From positions 1 through 50,688 of the forward strand of contig NZ_JAIQYY010000039.1 in the NCBI RefSeq assembly GCF_020181035.1: 50,688 nucleotides of DNA, in the 5' to 3' direction. This DNA comes from Streptomyces sp. CoH27 (GTDB lineage Bacteria; Actinomycetota; Actinomycetes; Streptomycetales; Streptomycetaceae). Of the stretch, positions 27,035 through 35,426 are shown in pieces. How positions within the stretch are numbered: position 1 is the stretch's first letter; each line of letters begins with the position of its first letter. The translations under genes were made by a program, and so were the position numbers. The notes beneath the pieces are model-generated. The model worked only from the letters and a program-made list of their open reading frames with translations, was not told the DNA's origin and searched no databases.

Positions 27035-28042
27035 TCAGTTCGCTGCGCGCCGTAGCTTGCGAGTCCGGGAAGCGGCCCGCTTGATCTCGCGTGAGCCGGT
27101 CTTCATGGCGATGGCGAGGTGCTGGTCGGCCTGGACGGGGTCCACGAGGCAGGAGCCGAGGTGGAGGTGGGCCAAGGCGGCGACCGCAGGGTCGGCCGAG
27201 GTGGTGCCGACGGTGAGCAACTCCACGACGCCGTCGGTCTGGTCCGCCTCCAGGCGGCCGACCGCGAGTTCGACCGCGGCCTTGGGCGCGTAGTCGGGAT
27301 GACCAGTGGCGTAGACGCGTTCGAGCATGGCTCCTGACAACACGGCCGCTTTGGGGTCGCCACTGTCCCTGAGCAACCCGGCGAGGTTGAACGCCGCGCG
27401 CAGTGCGACGTTGGGGTGCGGGCTGCTCATCGCGGCCTCGTAAGGGGCGATCGCGGCGTCGCGCCGGCCGTTGCGGTCGAAGGCCAGGGCCAGTTCGAGC
27501 TGAGCCCGCGCGATGACCACGGGGTCGCCGCAGGTCGTGGCGGCGGCGAAGTTCTGTGCTGCCGCCTCCTCGTCGCCGAGGCTCACACGCAGGAAGCCGA
27601 GGTGGATGGCCGCAAGGCCCGAGGTGGCGCCGTTACGGAGCATCATCGCCAGTTGGTAGTTGGCGTCGGCCTCCGCCCACTTGCGTCGGGCGTGCATCGC
27701 CATGCCCCGGATGAGGAAGACCTCGCCGGCGATGTCCGGGTCCGGGGACTCGCCCACGCTGTTGACGCTCTTCAGCGCGTCCTTCGGCCTCTTTCTGGCG
27801 AGCTGCACCAAGGCCGAGACGAGTACGCCGGCCGTGCGCCGCTTCGGGCTGGCGGAGGCGGTGGCACGCACCGCGAGGGCGGAGGCGTGCTCTACCGCGT
27901 CGGCGTCGATGAAGGCACGCGCGAGTTCGAGGATGCCCGCAAAGTCGAGCTGGTCGAAGCTCTCGTCGTCGAGGAGATCGCCCGGATCGGGCAGCCTCAG
28001 CGGCCCCGGAAGACCATCGCCCCCACCTTGCGCGCCACTCAC
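27035..28042 (-). CDS. TPR repeat protein
   Basis: 335 residues from the GTG at 28042, chosen because GGAGGCGGAGCG precedes it; the frame is open to 28132 but only with a TTG and poor context. It consists of TPR-like helical pairs throughout (ILELARAFIDADAVEHASAL, NYQLAMMLRNGATSGLAAIH, NFAAATTCGDPVVIARAQLELALAF, APYEAAMSSPHPNVALRAA). It ends in a basic tail, RAASRTRKLRRAAN. The repeats resemble the N-terminal half of the TPR-WD40 protein at 21425. It is divergent from the mini-WD40 gene at 28210, with palindrome copy b between them, so the two are likely co-regulated. Confidence 0.82.
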   Translation of the reverse strand: MSGAQGGGDGLPGPLRLPDPGDLLDDESFDQLDFAGILELARAFIDADAVEHASALAVRATASASPKRRTAGVLVSALVQLARKRPKDALKSVNSVGESPDPDIAGEVFLIRGMAMHARRKWAEADANYQLAMMLRNGATSGLAAIHLGFLRVSLGDEEAAAQNFAAATTCGDPVVIARAQLELALAFDRNGRRDAAIAPYEAAMSSPHPNVALRAAFNLAGLLRDSGDPKAAVLSGAMLERVYATGHPDYAPKAAVELAVGRLEADQTDGVVELLTVGTTSADPAVAALAHLHLGSCLVDPVQADQHLAIAMKTGSREIKRAASRTRKLRRAAN

Positions 28043-28134
28043 CGCTCCGCCTCCCGCGCCTTCGGTCAACACTCTGCTCTCGCCGAGTTCGGATCTCTCA
28101 CCAAGAGCGGATCTTACTTGATCACTCTCCAATC

Positions 28135-28151
28135 ATGGAATGCATTCCAGT
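28135..28151. promoter_or_regulatory. 17-bp palindrome, copy b
   Basis: ATGGAATGCATTCCAGT; the inner 14 bases TGGAATGCATTCCA are a perfect palindrome. It lies between the divergent TPR (28042) and mini-WD40 (28210) genes, about 60 bp before the latter, matching copies at 20438, 31767 and 36091. Confidence 0.6.
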
Positions 28152-28209
28152 ATTGGCTCTGCACCCATTACCGTGCACGCCGGTGTCGAATGCACAGAAG
28201 GAGCTCGAG

Positions 28210-28806
28210 TTGGACAGCGCCGGTCTTCAAAGTGGTGGTCCGTACCGTGAAAGTGCCATGGCGGGCGGGTGGTTGACCGATCCGGGGTGGCTGGTGAACA
28301 CCGTCCCGGGACGGGTCCTGCCCGCGCTGGACGGGGCTGCAGGGCGGGAGGAGGAGCTGGCGGCGGCGATGTACCGGGCATCGGCGCATCTGCACCGGGA
28401 TGCGGGGGCTGGGGTGCGGCGGCAGTTGCTGGCGTTGGACGCGGCCCGGTACGGGGACCGCGGGCTGGCGGCGCGGATCACGGCTGTGCCGGTGGCGGGC
28501 GAGCCGGCGGCACGTTGGGGGGTGGACTGGGCCACGGGTGGCATGGTCACCCCGCAGCTCATACACACCCTGACCGGCCACACCCGCGGGGTGTGGGCGG
28601 TGGCGACGGCGGTGGTGGATGGCCGGCCCGTCGCCGTCACCGGCAGCGACGATCGGACGGTGCGGGTGTGGGACCTGACCACCGGCGAACAGATCGTGAC
28701 CCTGCCCTTCCCGGACCTTGTCCTGGCGGCGGCGGTGGCGGTGGCGCCGGGCGGAGAACTGCTGGTCGGATTCGGCGGGGAACTCGCCTGTTTCTCCCCT
28801 CGCTGA
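28210..28806 (+). CDS. Mini WD40 protein with the shared N-terminal module
   Basis: 198 residues from a TTG at 28210, supported by AAGGAG six bases upstream and by alignment with the N-terminus of the protein at 1836; the ATG at 28258 is the alternative. Residues 20-90 are the module LTDPGWLVNTVPGRVLPALD ... AGVRRQLLALDAARYGDRGL. Only two WD40 repeats follow (VDGRPVAVTGSDDRTVRVWD and a final LLVGFGGELACF strand), far too few to close a propeller. Either most blades were deleted cleanly or it is a module protein that pairs with other WD40 chains. The clean stop and good codon use favour a functional short form. Confidence 0.75.
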   Translation: MDSAGLQSGGPYRESAMAGGWLTDPGWLVNTVPGRVLPALDGAAGREEELAAAMYRASAHLHRDAGAGVRRQLLALDAARYGDRGLAARITAVPVAGEPAARWGVDWATGGMVTPQLIHTLTGHTRGVWAVATAVVDGRPVAVTGSDDRTVRVWDLTTGEQIVTLPFPDLVLAAAVAVAPGGELLVGFGGELACFSPR

Positions 28807-29104
28807 CCGCACAGACCACGCTGGGCGCCGCCGTGCCATACGGCACTGATACGGCGGCCGCGACCGTCTGGTTCCAGACAGCATGTGTCACCGGCGGCAG
28901 CAAGATGGCGGGCCCAGCGGGGTGCGGGCCCGCACCCGCCGAAGCGGACGACAAGGCGACGATGCCGAACCCACCCGGGCGAACGCACACACCTACCCAC
29001 GACCGCCGCGACCCCTCACCTCGCATCAAAAGCGTCACCAGGCACGGCTGCCCACCTCGACCAAGCAGCCACCGTCCGCAACGGAACTGGGGAGTTGGCC
29101 CTCG

Positions 29105-29407
29105 TTGAAGAAGCCCTACTGGCAGCCGTATTGGTGGCGGCTGCTGTTCCGCGAACACGGTTCGTCGGGGTGGGAGGTGATGGGTCCCGAGCCGGTCCAT
29201 CAGGTTCCGAACGATGCGCTGAAGAACGCGTCCCTCGAGGCGTGGGCCCACGCCTTGCTGGAGGAAGCGCCGAACGAGCTGGACGACCTGTGTGGCGACC
29301 TGCTTCTCGAGTGTTACGAGGAGCCCGCCCCTACAGAAGGCACTCCACCTGTGTATTCACGCCAGATACGGCTACCGGGATACACACTGCCGAGCCCGCG
29401 CGGATAG
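29105..29407 (+). CDS. Small conserved hypothetical protein
   Basis: About 100 residues from a TTG at 29105, reading LKKPYWQPYWWRLLFREHGS, GWEVMGPEPVHQVPNDALKN and LLEEAPNELDDLCGDLLLEC. Composition is normal for a soluble acidic protein. No ribosome site is strong and the start is uncertain. The C-terminal 25 residues after CYEEPAP run into a transposase scrap on the other strand, so the natural end may have been lost. Function unknown; it is the first of the small immunity-like genes of this region. Confidence 0.5.
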   Translation: MKKPYWQPYWWRLLFREHGSSGWEVMGPEPVHQVPNDALKNASLEAWAHALLEEAPNELDDLCGDLLLECYEEPAPTEGTPPVYSRQIRLPGYTLPSPRG

Positions 29408-29409
29408 GC

Positions 29410-29595
29410 GGGCACTCCTGGGCGGCGTTTCGGGCGGTCGTCCCAGCGGTGGGTGTTCCAGGCTCGTCTGTTCAGGCTACGGACAGTGATGATTGTGTCT
29501 GCGAGGGCGACGAAGGCATCGATGACGGTGATGCGCCGTTCGCAGCAGCGGGCAAGGCGGTGGAAGGCGTTCTGCCAGGCGTGCGTGCACTCGAC
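29410..29595 (-). pseudogene. IS5-family transposase C-terminal scrap
   Basis: Reading the minus strand from 29595 gives VECTHAWQNAFHRLARCCER, RITVIDAFVALADTIITVRS and LNRRAWNTHRWDDRPKRRP. This is the standard C-terminal end of IS5-group transposases of actinobacteria (VERTHAW..., FFDLADTIITVRSLIRRAW). Only the last 60 residues remain, and neither IS terminus is seen. Confidence 0.75.
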
Positions 29596-29751
29596 ATGTC
29601 ACTCGCTATGGCTGCCGCGTCGTTGACGGCCGGGCGGTCGGGTCCGCGGCTCAGCTTGGTTGTGGCCTCGTGCCCTTCGGCCGTGTCGCACCGGCAGTGG
29701 CGGACGCGGTGTGCGGGCACGGGCATGCCGTTGACAGGCAGCCGGACCTCC

Positions 29752-30256
29752 TCACAGGCATTGCCAGCAGTAGAGCTGCTCGTCGGCTTCGCGAGCCCGC
29801 CTGGCGAGCCGGATGAGTTCCTCGGCTACGGGTTGCATGTCTTCGGCGCGCGCTCCGTGCAGTTCCTCCGCTTGTACCCATGCGGCAGTGATGGCCGGCA
29901 CGTCGAGGTCGCGCACTGCCGCCAGGGTGTCCCGTACCGGAGGACGTAGTTCGGACACCCACGGTCCCGTCAGCCAGGGGCTGGCCTCGGCTGGCCTCGT
30001 CCTCGGTGTCCTCCGGGCCTGGGACCGGGGAGGCCGGCCACACGGTGGTCTCCTCGACCAGGTCCACCTGCCACGCAACCTGCCGAATAGCAGCGATCAG
30101 CATCGCCAGGACAACGGTCGGATCCACCCCCTTGGCCTCGACTCCGTCGAAGACAGAGGGCTCCGTGCCGAGTGGGGACGCGCCATCTGTCTGTTTGAGC
30201 ACCCGGACAACGGATGCGGCGTCAGGTGCGCGGAAGTAGTCGATCAGAACACCCAT
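29752..30256 (-). pseudogene. Conserved hypothetical protein broken by a 10-bp duplication
   Basis: ATG at 30256, with GGAGAG seven bases upstream. It reads MGVLIDYFRAPDAASVVRVL, FDGVEAKGVDPTVVLAMLIA and VDLVEETTVWPASPVPGPED. At 29980-29999 a 10-bp unit GCTGGCCTCG is present twice in tandem. Removing one copy restores the frame, which continues SPWLTGPWVSELRPPVRDTL, AWVQAEELHGARAEDMQPVA and ends YCWQCL. Corrected length is about 165 residues. The C-terminal CWQC pair may bind metal. I know it only as a conserved Streptomyces protein of unknown role. Confidence 0.75.
29980..29999. repeat. Tandem 10-bp duplication
   Basis: GCTGGCCTCG occurs twice in direct succession inside the gene at 29752-30256 and causes its frameshift. 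This looks like a replication-slippage event. Confidence 0.8.
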
Positions 30257-30370
30257 TGTTACTCTCCAGGACGAGACGACTGCGTGCATTCAGCTGTCCT
30301 GAAGCAGACGGGCTGAGAACCGGTCACAGGGCCGTGAACCACACCTGGGGACGGGACAACGCGCATTCCG

Positions 30371-30973
30371 TCACCGGGCGCGTGGTGTTTCGCCGGCCGG
30401 GCTGCCGATGGCGCGGAGCCAGCGGGTGAAACGCCGGGTCTGGTGTGGCGGGTTGAGACGGCGGATCCAGCCCGCCTCCCGTTCCGCATCCGTGTGGTCG
30501 GAGACGGCGAAGACCACGACGGTGTCGCCGTCCCGCTCGATGATGTCCTCCGCCAACAGTGTCTCCAAGGTCACCACGCATGCCTCGTACACGCTCTCGC
30601 GCCACTGGCACAGCTCCCGGCCGCCGAGAGTCATGGAGCGTGTGAGCAGGTGCCGGTTCACCTCGGTGAAGTACTCATGGCCCGCACCCTCGTACGCCCA
30701 TTCGGCCGGGCTCCACCGGTAGTACTCCGCGTCGTCCGGATCGGCGGCCTGGCTGCGGGCCAGATGATCCCGTGTGTTGACCGCGCAGCAGACCGTCATC
30801 GCCGCCGCGTCGGAGTACAGCGCGTATCCGCAGCACTCCGTGCCGCCGAGCCCCTCCGCGAGGCGGGTGAAGGCCGATCGGGCGGCAGGCAGGAGCATGG
30901 TCAGCGGCGCTTCGCTCTCAGGTGCGGCGGGTGTTTCCTCGGGGCGACACTCCCGGGCTCGCCCGGGGCTCAC
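30371..30973 (-). CDS. DUF4303 family protein
   Basis: 200 residues; a start nearer MLLPAARSAFTRLAEG (about residue 26) is also possible. The core, YGYALYSDAAAMTVCCAVNT-like here with CCGYALYSDAA, then YRWSPAEWAYEGAGHEYFTE and ERDGDTVVVFAVSDH, matches the DUF4303 pattern. Soluble, role unknown; DUF4303 belongs to the broad set of families found beside polymorphic toxins, so an immunity role is possible but unproven. The start overlaps the stop of the TPR gene at 30970 (four-base overlap), so the two are translated together. Confidence 0.78.
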   Translation of the reverse strand: MSPGRARECRPEETPAAPESEAPLTMLLPAARSAFTRLAEGLGGTECCGYALYSDAAAMTVCCAVNTRDHLARSQAADPDDAEYYRWSPAEWAYEGAGHEYFTEVNRHLLTRSMTLGGRELCQWRESVYEACVVTLETLLAEDIIERDGDTVVVFAVSDHTDAEREAGWIRRLNPPHQTRRFTRWLRAIGSPAGETPRAR

Positions 30974-31413
30974 CCTGAACCCCGGGCATGGCCGAGGTCG
31001 GCGCGGGCCCGCAGGAAAGCGAGGTACTTGGGGTCGTCCTCGTCGAAGATGTCAGGACCGCCGCCCATGTAGGCCCGCATCAACTCGTCCGCCGCGCGGT
31101 GGTGGTCACCGAGTTCCAAGGCGCTCTGGCCCAGGCGGAGATGGATGAACGGGTTGCCCAGTCCGCCGGGGCACCGGACGGCGTTGTGGAAGCACCGGTA
31201 CGCCCTGTCGAAGACACCCTTCCGAAAATGCACGTCACCGATCGCCACGTAGATCCAGGTCGAGGCCGCCCAGTCGCTCGGATCACCCGGCAGCAGTCGC
31301 AGGGCCTCCACGTACAGCGCCTTGGCCTCGTCGAGTTGGCCCGCTTCGGCCAGGGTGTCGCCGCGACGGCACAAGCCGTCGATCTCGGCGGAGAGGTCGT
31401 CGGGCAGGGGCAT
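30970..31413 (-). CDS. Small TPR protein
   Basis: 147 residues. Three TPR motifs: LCRRGDTLAEAGQLDEAKAL (18-37), IYVAIGDVHFRKGVFDRAYR, and HLRLGQSALELGDHHRAADE. It ends FLRARADLGHARGSG. It forms a two-gene operon with the DUF4303 gene. TPR proteins bind peptides; here the partner may be the DUF4303 protein. Upstream on this strand there are 130 bp with AT-richer sequence that could hold a promoter. Confidence 0.8.
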   Translation of the reverse strand: MPLPDDLSAEIDGLCRRGDTLAEAGQLDEAKALYVEALRLLPGDPSDWAASTWIYVAIGDVHFRKGVFDRAYRCFHNAVRCPGGLGNPFIHLRLGQSALELGDHHRAADELMRAYMGGGPDIFDEDDPKYLAFLRARADLGHARGSG

Positions 31414-31544
31414 GGCTGTTCCTTTGATTCGCGTGTACGGGCGGCCGGTTCAAGCCGGTTCCTCACTGAGGACATGGGGCGGGTCCGAGTGTGTTGGTGG
31501 CGATCACGTCGATGTTGTCCATCTGGCCGCTGCCACCGTGGCGG

Positions 31545-31784
31545 CATGAGTCCGCTCGACCCGAAGGACGCACAACTTCAGCTCGTCCCGGCTGCCGCAG
31601 ACCAGCGCGTTGCAGCCGGCCTTGCGCCGTCGAACAGCGGAATCGGCATCCCGGACGGCGGAACGGCGTACACCTCCGCGGGCGGCCCGTGTACGTCGCC
31701 GGTGAGAGCTCCTTCTGCTTCTGCACAGTCGACACCCACGGCACTGTAATGGACTTCAACCCAACCATGGAAGACACTCCATGA
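31545..31784 (+). pseudogene. Small protein, probably frameshifted
   Basis: ATG at 31545 after GTGGCGGC. It reads MSPLDPKDAQLQLVPAAADQ and IGIPDGGTAYT. If one base is lost near 31672-31680 it continues RGRPVYVAGESSFCFCTVDT and HGTVMDFNPTMEDTP to a stop at 31782-31784, giving about 79 residues. Both halves have plausible protein character. Family unknown. The last codons overlap palindrome copy c. Confidence 0.4.
31767..31783. promoter_or_regulatory. 17-bp palindrome, copy c
   Basis: ATGGAAGACACTCCATG, close to the other three copies (20438, 28135, 36091). Unlike them it is about 350-400 bp from the next starts (31413 minus, 32183 plus) and lies in the end of a small broken gene, so it may be a chance match or the scar of a former promoter. 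Confidence 0.4.
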
Positions 31785-32182
31785 TTGGGAGGTGCTCAAA
31801 TAGGATCCCGTCTTCGTGAGAGACCCGAACCCGTCGCGAGCAGGGCGTTGGCCGAGGAGAGCAGCCGCGGCCAGGCGGAACTGCGCCCTCTGGAGAGGCC
31901 CCCCGAGAGCGGACCGGACTGTCCGTCGGCCCTGCGGCGACCACGGGGCTCTGTGGCCGGACAGCGGCTCCGCCGGTCACGCTCGCCGCTGAAGTTGCTT
32001 CAACGAAGGCACCGCCGAATCCCTCCGTACCCGATTCAGCCACCTCCGGTCGCGTGGCCGGCCGCCGCTCGTCAATGCCATCGGCACGCAAGGTCTGGTG
32101 CCGGAGTACGCCACCGGAGCGGCGCCTGATCGGACTCATGCCGACCCTGATTCCACTGCTCTCGGATGATTGAACAGCGACA
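31785..32182. other. Gap with gene relics
   Basis: About 400 bp without an intact gene. One plus-strand frame ends with GTAESLRTRFSHLRSRGRPP and LVNAIGTQGLVPEYATGAA, which looks like degraded coding sequence of unknown family. The promoter of the gene at 32183 should lie at the right end; no clear -35/-10 pair was found. Confidence 0.35.
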
Positions 32183-32593
32183 ATGACTTTTGCACTCCAT
32201 GCTTTTCTCGGTCCCGACTCCCCAGAGATATCCAACGAATCACTGGCCGCTGACCTGCGCGCGCTCTTCGAAGACGCAGCGGGCTTCACGCTGCAGTGGG
32301 AGCGGCTTCCCTTCTCCAAGGGCCCTACGCTCGCCCTCAGGTGGGGAGCATGGCTGACGCGCATCGCTTACGAAGAGAGCGAGACTGTGGCAGAGGATGC
32401 GCGCTTTGTGCACCGGTTGATCGGAGGATCGGTGCCTTTTGATCTCTCGGCTGTCGCAAGACGGGTCCGGGTCGTCTTCGGGGACGACGATGCCCGCGAG
32501 TACACGAACCAGATCATCTCGCTTATGGTCTACCTTGAAGAGATACAGGGTGCGATTGTCTTCGATCCTCAGCAAGGCGGTGTCATGCGGTGA
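32183..32593 (+). CDS. Conserved hypothetical protein
   Basis: 136 residues starting MTFALHAFLGPDSPEISNES. It continues LFEDAAGFTLQWERLPFSKG, LTRIAYEESETVAEDARFVH and AREYTNQIISLMVYLEEIQG. It is a small soluble alpha/beta protein without signal peptide. I know similar proteins only as uncharacterised actinobacterial ones, often near other small genes of the same kind. Immunity-type function is a guess from context. The ribosome site is weak (GAACAG). Confidence 0.72.
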   Translation: MTFALHAFLGPDSPEISNESLAADLRALFEDAAGFTLQWERLPFSKGPTLALRWGAWLTRIAYEESETVAEDARFVHRLIGGSVPFDLSAVARRVRVVFGDDDAREYTNQIISLMVYLEEIQGAIVFDPQQGGVMR

Positions 32594-32639
32594 TTCCCGC
32601 TCGAAGCCCCTCGACGGCGAGACCGAGGAGGCTGGCCGA

Positions 32640-33050
32640 GCGGCGATCACCGTGGCTCGGCACACGACCACGCCCGAGGCGTTGGCCGACTACACCCGCA
32701 GAGCCGACCCGGCGCCGATCCCCAGCCATGCGGAGGACCTCGGCGCCAACCCCGCGCTGCCGCAAGAAATCCAGCCAGCCCGGGCCGCTCGCGGAGACCG
32801 CGACCACGAGCTCTCGCCAACCCGGAACTCCCCGACACCGTTCGCGCCGTCATCGCCGCCCGTCCCGGGCCGGGCTGCCGAGGCCCGGCAGATCTCTGGG
32901 GATACGAGCACCGCGGCGCAGAGGAGACCTCGTGCTGACCCTGCCCACCTCGCGGGCCCGCTTCGCCGCCGACCGGCTGAAGGCGGTGGATACCAGACAG
33001 CTCCTGTTCAGGGACGGCTCTGGCGTACCGCGCGGTGATCTCGCCTCATG
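32640..33050 (+). pseudogene. Decayed leucine-rich-variant type repeat gene
   Basis: Pieces of a repeat protein appear in different frames: VARHTTTPEALADYTRRADP, then EDLGANPALPQEI, then in another frame LANPELPDTVRAVIAARPG and WGYEHRGAEETSC. The xANPxLPxxI pattern is that of leucine-rich-variant (HEAT-like) repeats in actinobacterial proteins. At least two frameshifts and a deletion are needed to explain the order. The last frame (32932-33050) reads VLTLPTSRARFAADRLKAVD and may be yet another scrap. It overlaps the next start by four bases. Confidence 0.45.
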
Positions 33051-33509
33051 ACCGTGGGCGAGACATGGCGGAAGATACAGCCGTTGCGCGTCCCTGCTGG
33101 CTGGACGGTGAGCTGGAACAGCCTCTACGAAGTGGACCCCGGGCCCGACACCATCGACTGGCTGTACGGGTCAGTGCTGATCAGCGCTGACCATGCGGGT
33201 TCGGGACTGTGCTTCGATACGCGCTGGGAGCCGGAAGGTGATCCCCAGGGGTGTTACGTCGTGGACTTCCTGCGCCTGGATCGACGCAGGGGCGGCCGGG
33301 ACGGCGGGGCGGGTGCCGGGGTATTGCTCGGCACCTGGACGACGCGGAGTCGCCCCGCACTCGTAGCAGCCTTGGAGGAGTTCATGTTCACACGCGAGGT
33401 ACCGAGCGCGGCGTACGGGACGTGCGGTGCCGGCGGGCCTGGCCGACGTCCGGCGGGGCAGGAGTCTGAGGTAGTGTACGAGTCGTTGCAGCGGGAGACC
33501 CACACGTGA
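33048..33509 (+). CDS. Conserved hypothetical protein
   Basis: 153 residues: MTVGETWRKIQPLRVPAGWT, IDWLYGSVLISADHAGSGLC, YVVDFLRLDRR and LVAALEEFMFTREVPSA. No signal peptide or membrane helix; a mixed alpha/beta fold seems likely. It overlaps the start of the next gene (GTGA at 33506), so the pair is co-translated. Function unknown; size and company fit the immunity-like set of this region. Confidence 0.65.
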   Translation: MTVGETWRKIQPLRVPAGWTVSWNSLYEVDPGPDTIDWLYGSVLISADHAGSGLCFDTRWEPEGDPQGCYVVDFLRLDRRRGGRDGGAGAGVLLGTWTTRSRPALVAALEEFMFTREVPSAAYGTCGAGGPGRRPAGQESEVVYESLQRETHT

Positions 33510-34581
33510 TCCAACAGTTGGACATAGTGGGCGAGGAGGCTGCGTGCTCGCTCGCCGGAGGCCATGCGCGTTCGTCGACGGCGGGCGGTGCCCGGGTGGT
33601 GCTCGGCGCCGACGCGTCGGTGATTCTTTGCGACGCTGTGGACGAGCCGGGCGTGAGCGGGGTGTGGAGCGGTCAGCTGTTCCGGCTGATGGGCCCGGCG
33701 TCGGCCGTGGTGAGAGCACGGATGGTGGACGAGTCGGACGGTCCCCTCCCCGTACATCTTTTCGTGCGTGTCTTCGGGGGCTGCCGCTATCTGGGCGTGG
33801 GCCGGCCGGTTTATTCGTCCTGTGCCGCCGGTGAACTGCTCCAGTGCGACCTGAGGATCGAGCCCCCGCTTGCGCCTGAGGTCCTGGACGAGGTGCGGCC
33901 GACCGGTCGGTCACCGCAAACGCCGAGCCTGGACTGGCTCACGCGGCTGGGGGAGGATCGTGTCAGGGCGCTGGGACACTTTGCCACGGGCTGGTACCCG
34001 CGGCCGGGTCTTGCCCCGGCCGCACCCGGTGCGGTGCCCGCCGACCTGCCGCGCGCCCTGCGGGAGTTCTACCGGCTGGCCTACCAGCGGCCCGGGATGC
34101 TGGGCGGGCAGAACCGGATCCTGCCGGCCACCGAGCTGCGCCCGGGCGCGGATCCGCGACGGGTCGTCTTCGGCGAGGAGAACCAGCTCTGCTTCCACTG
34201 GGAGCTGGACCCGGCCGAGGTCGACCCGGTCGTCTGGCTGACAGCGGCGGAGGACAGCGCCGAACGCGAGCCGCTCAGCGGCTTCCTGATGCAGTTCTCG
34301 TTGTTCGAGGCGATGGCCGGGGCACCGTACCTAGCCCAAGCCTGGTACCCCCCAGTGCCGAGCCGCTCGTACAGGACCTCACCGACCGGTTGCGCTCCGT
34401 GCCGCTCCGGCCGTGGCGGTGGCCGGCCGACCCGACGACGTTCCACGTCGCCCCCGGCCTCATCGCATGCACCAGTGACCTGGGCGACGGCATGTTCGAG
34501 ATCACGATCGGCGCACAGCACCGCGGCGCACTACGGCCGTTCGGTGAACTGGGCATCGACTGGTCGTCCTTCGACGGATGA
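33506..34581 (+). pseudogene. Two-domain hypothetical protein, single frameshift
   Basis: GTG at 33506. The first half is beta-rich (GGARVVLGADASVILCDAVD, VRARMVDESDGPLPVHLFVR, SSCAAGELLQCDLRI). The second half begins LDWLTRLGEDRVRALGHFAT and contains LPRALREFYRLAYQRPGMLG and NQLCFHWELDPAEVDPVVWL, a layout like SMI1/KNR4-type immunity proteins. At 34349-34355 a run of six C shifts the frame; it continues SAEPLVQDLTDRLRSVPLRP and ends ALRPFGELGIDWSSFDG at 34581. Corrected length is about 357 residues. The homopolymer makes a sequencing error possible. Confidence 0.65.
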
Positions 34582-34693
34582 CGTCGCCACGACCCGCCAC
34601 CACCTCGACACGCATGCCAGGCGACGAGACGCCGGCCGGTGCGGCTGCTCGCCCCCAGAACGCGCTGTCAGACCCTGACGGTACGTTCGCGCC

Positions 34694-35101
34694 ATGAGTG
34701 TCTCCCTCTACTACCACGCGAGCCGGGCGGAGCCGCTGACCGGGGTCGAGACGGCCGCCATCCAGCGCATCGTCGCCGCCCGCGCAGCCTCCTTCCCGTA
34801 TGCGGACGAAGAGCAGCTGTTCCTCTACAGCGCAGAAGGGATCGACCCGGACGAGATCCTCGCCGGATCCACAAGACTGCCACTCGATCCCGACCGGCTG
34901 CTTCCGGTGATCACCCACGTCCTGGGCTCGCTCACCCAGCTGCGTCGCACCCTCGACGGCGAATGGCACGTGCACCTGGAGGACGTGGACCTTCCCTGGG
35001 ACGAATCCGAGGGCTATGTGTTGCCCGACACGGACGACACAGGTCGTGCGGCGTCCGAGCCGACCAGGACTGACGGGATTCAAGGCGAGGAGAGCGCGTA
35101 G
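34694..35101 (+). CDS. Conserved hypothetical protein
   Basis: 135 residues: MSVSLYYHASRAEPLTGVET, FPYADEEQLFLYSAEGIDPD, LLPVITHVLGSLTQLRRTLD and WHVHLEDVDLPWDESEGYVL. Acidic, soluble, with an acidic disordered tail. The family is not characterised as far as I know; similar proteins occur beside other small genes in Streptomyces. No good ribosome site precedes the ATG (CGTTCGCGCC). Confidence 0.7.
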   Translation: MSVSLYYHASRAEPLTGVETAAIQRIVAARAASFPYADEEQLFLYSAEGIDPDEILAGSTRLPLDPDRLLPVITHVLGSLTQLRRTLDGEWHVHLEDVDLPWDESEGYVLPDTDDTGRAASEPTRTDGIQGEESA

Positions 35102-35426
35102 TGCGGACCACTGCCAGAACTCTCCAACATCGCCCTACGAGTTGGGGCAGTCGAGGCAGCTGCGCGAGACGACGGGGCCACCAAGCGGTAGAACCGAGGC
35201 ATGCTCGACTCCGCCTGCAGCTTCTACCCCGACAACCTGCCGGCCTGCCCCCTCCACGAAATTCTGCAGCGCGGCGCGAGGACGAGTGCATGGTGCTGTC
35301 CGATGTCCTCCAACCGCAGTCCTCCACCGTCGAGGTGCTGCTGGAGTCGTCCCGGTACCTGCATTCGACGCCGAAGTCTTCGCGAAGGAACCCACCCCGG
35401 AACACCTGACTGGTGCATGCGCAGGG
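35102..35426. other. Gap without a recognised gene
   Basis: Open frames exist, for example one starting MLDSACSFYPDNLPACPLHE at 35201 and another with STVEVLLESSRYLHS, but none is long or consistent. The stretch may be a decayed small gene. No hairpin or transposon end stands out. Confidence 0.3.

Noticed and set aside
31785..32364. Minus-strand 202-codon frame
   Set aside because: It overlaps the real gene at 32183 in antisense and has no recognisable domain.
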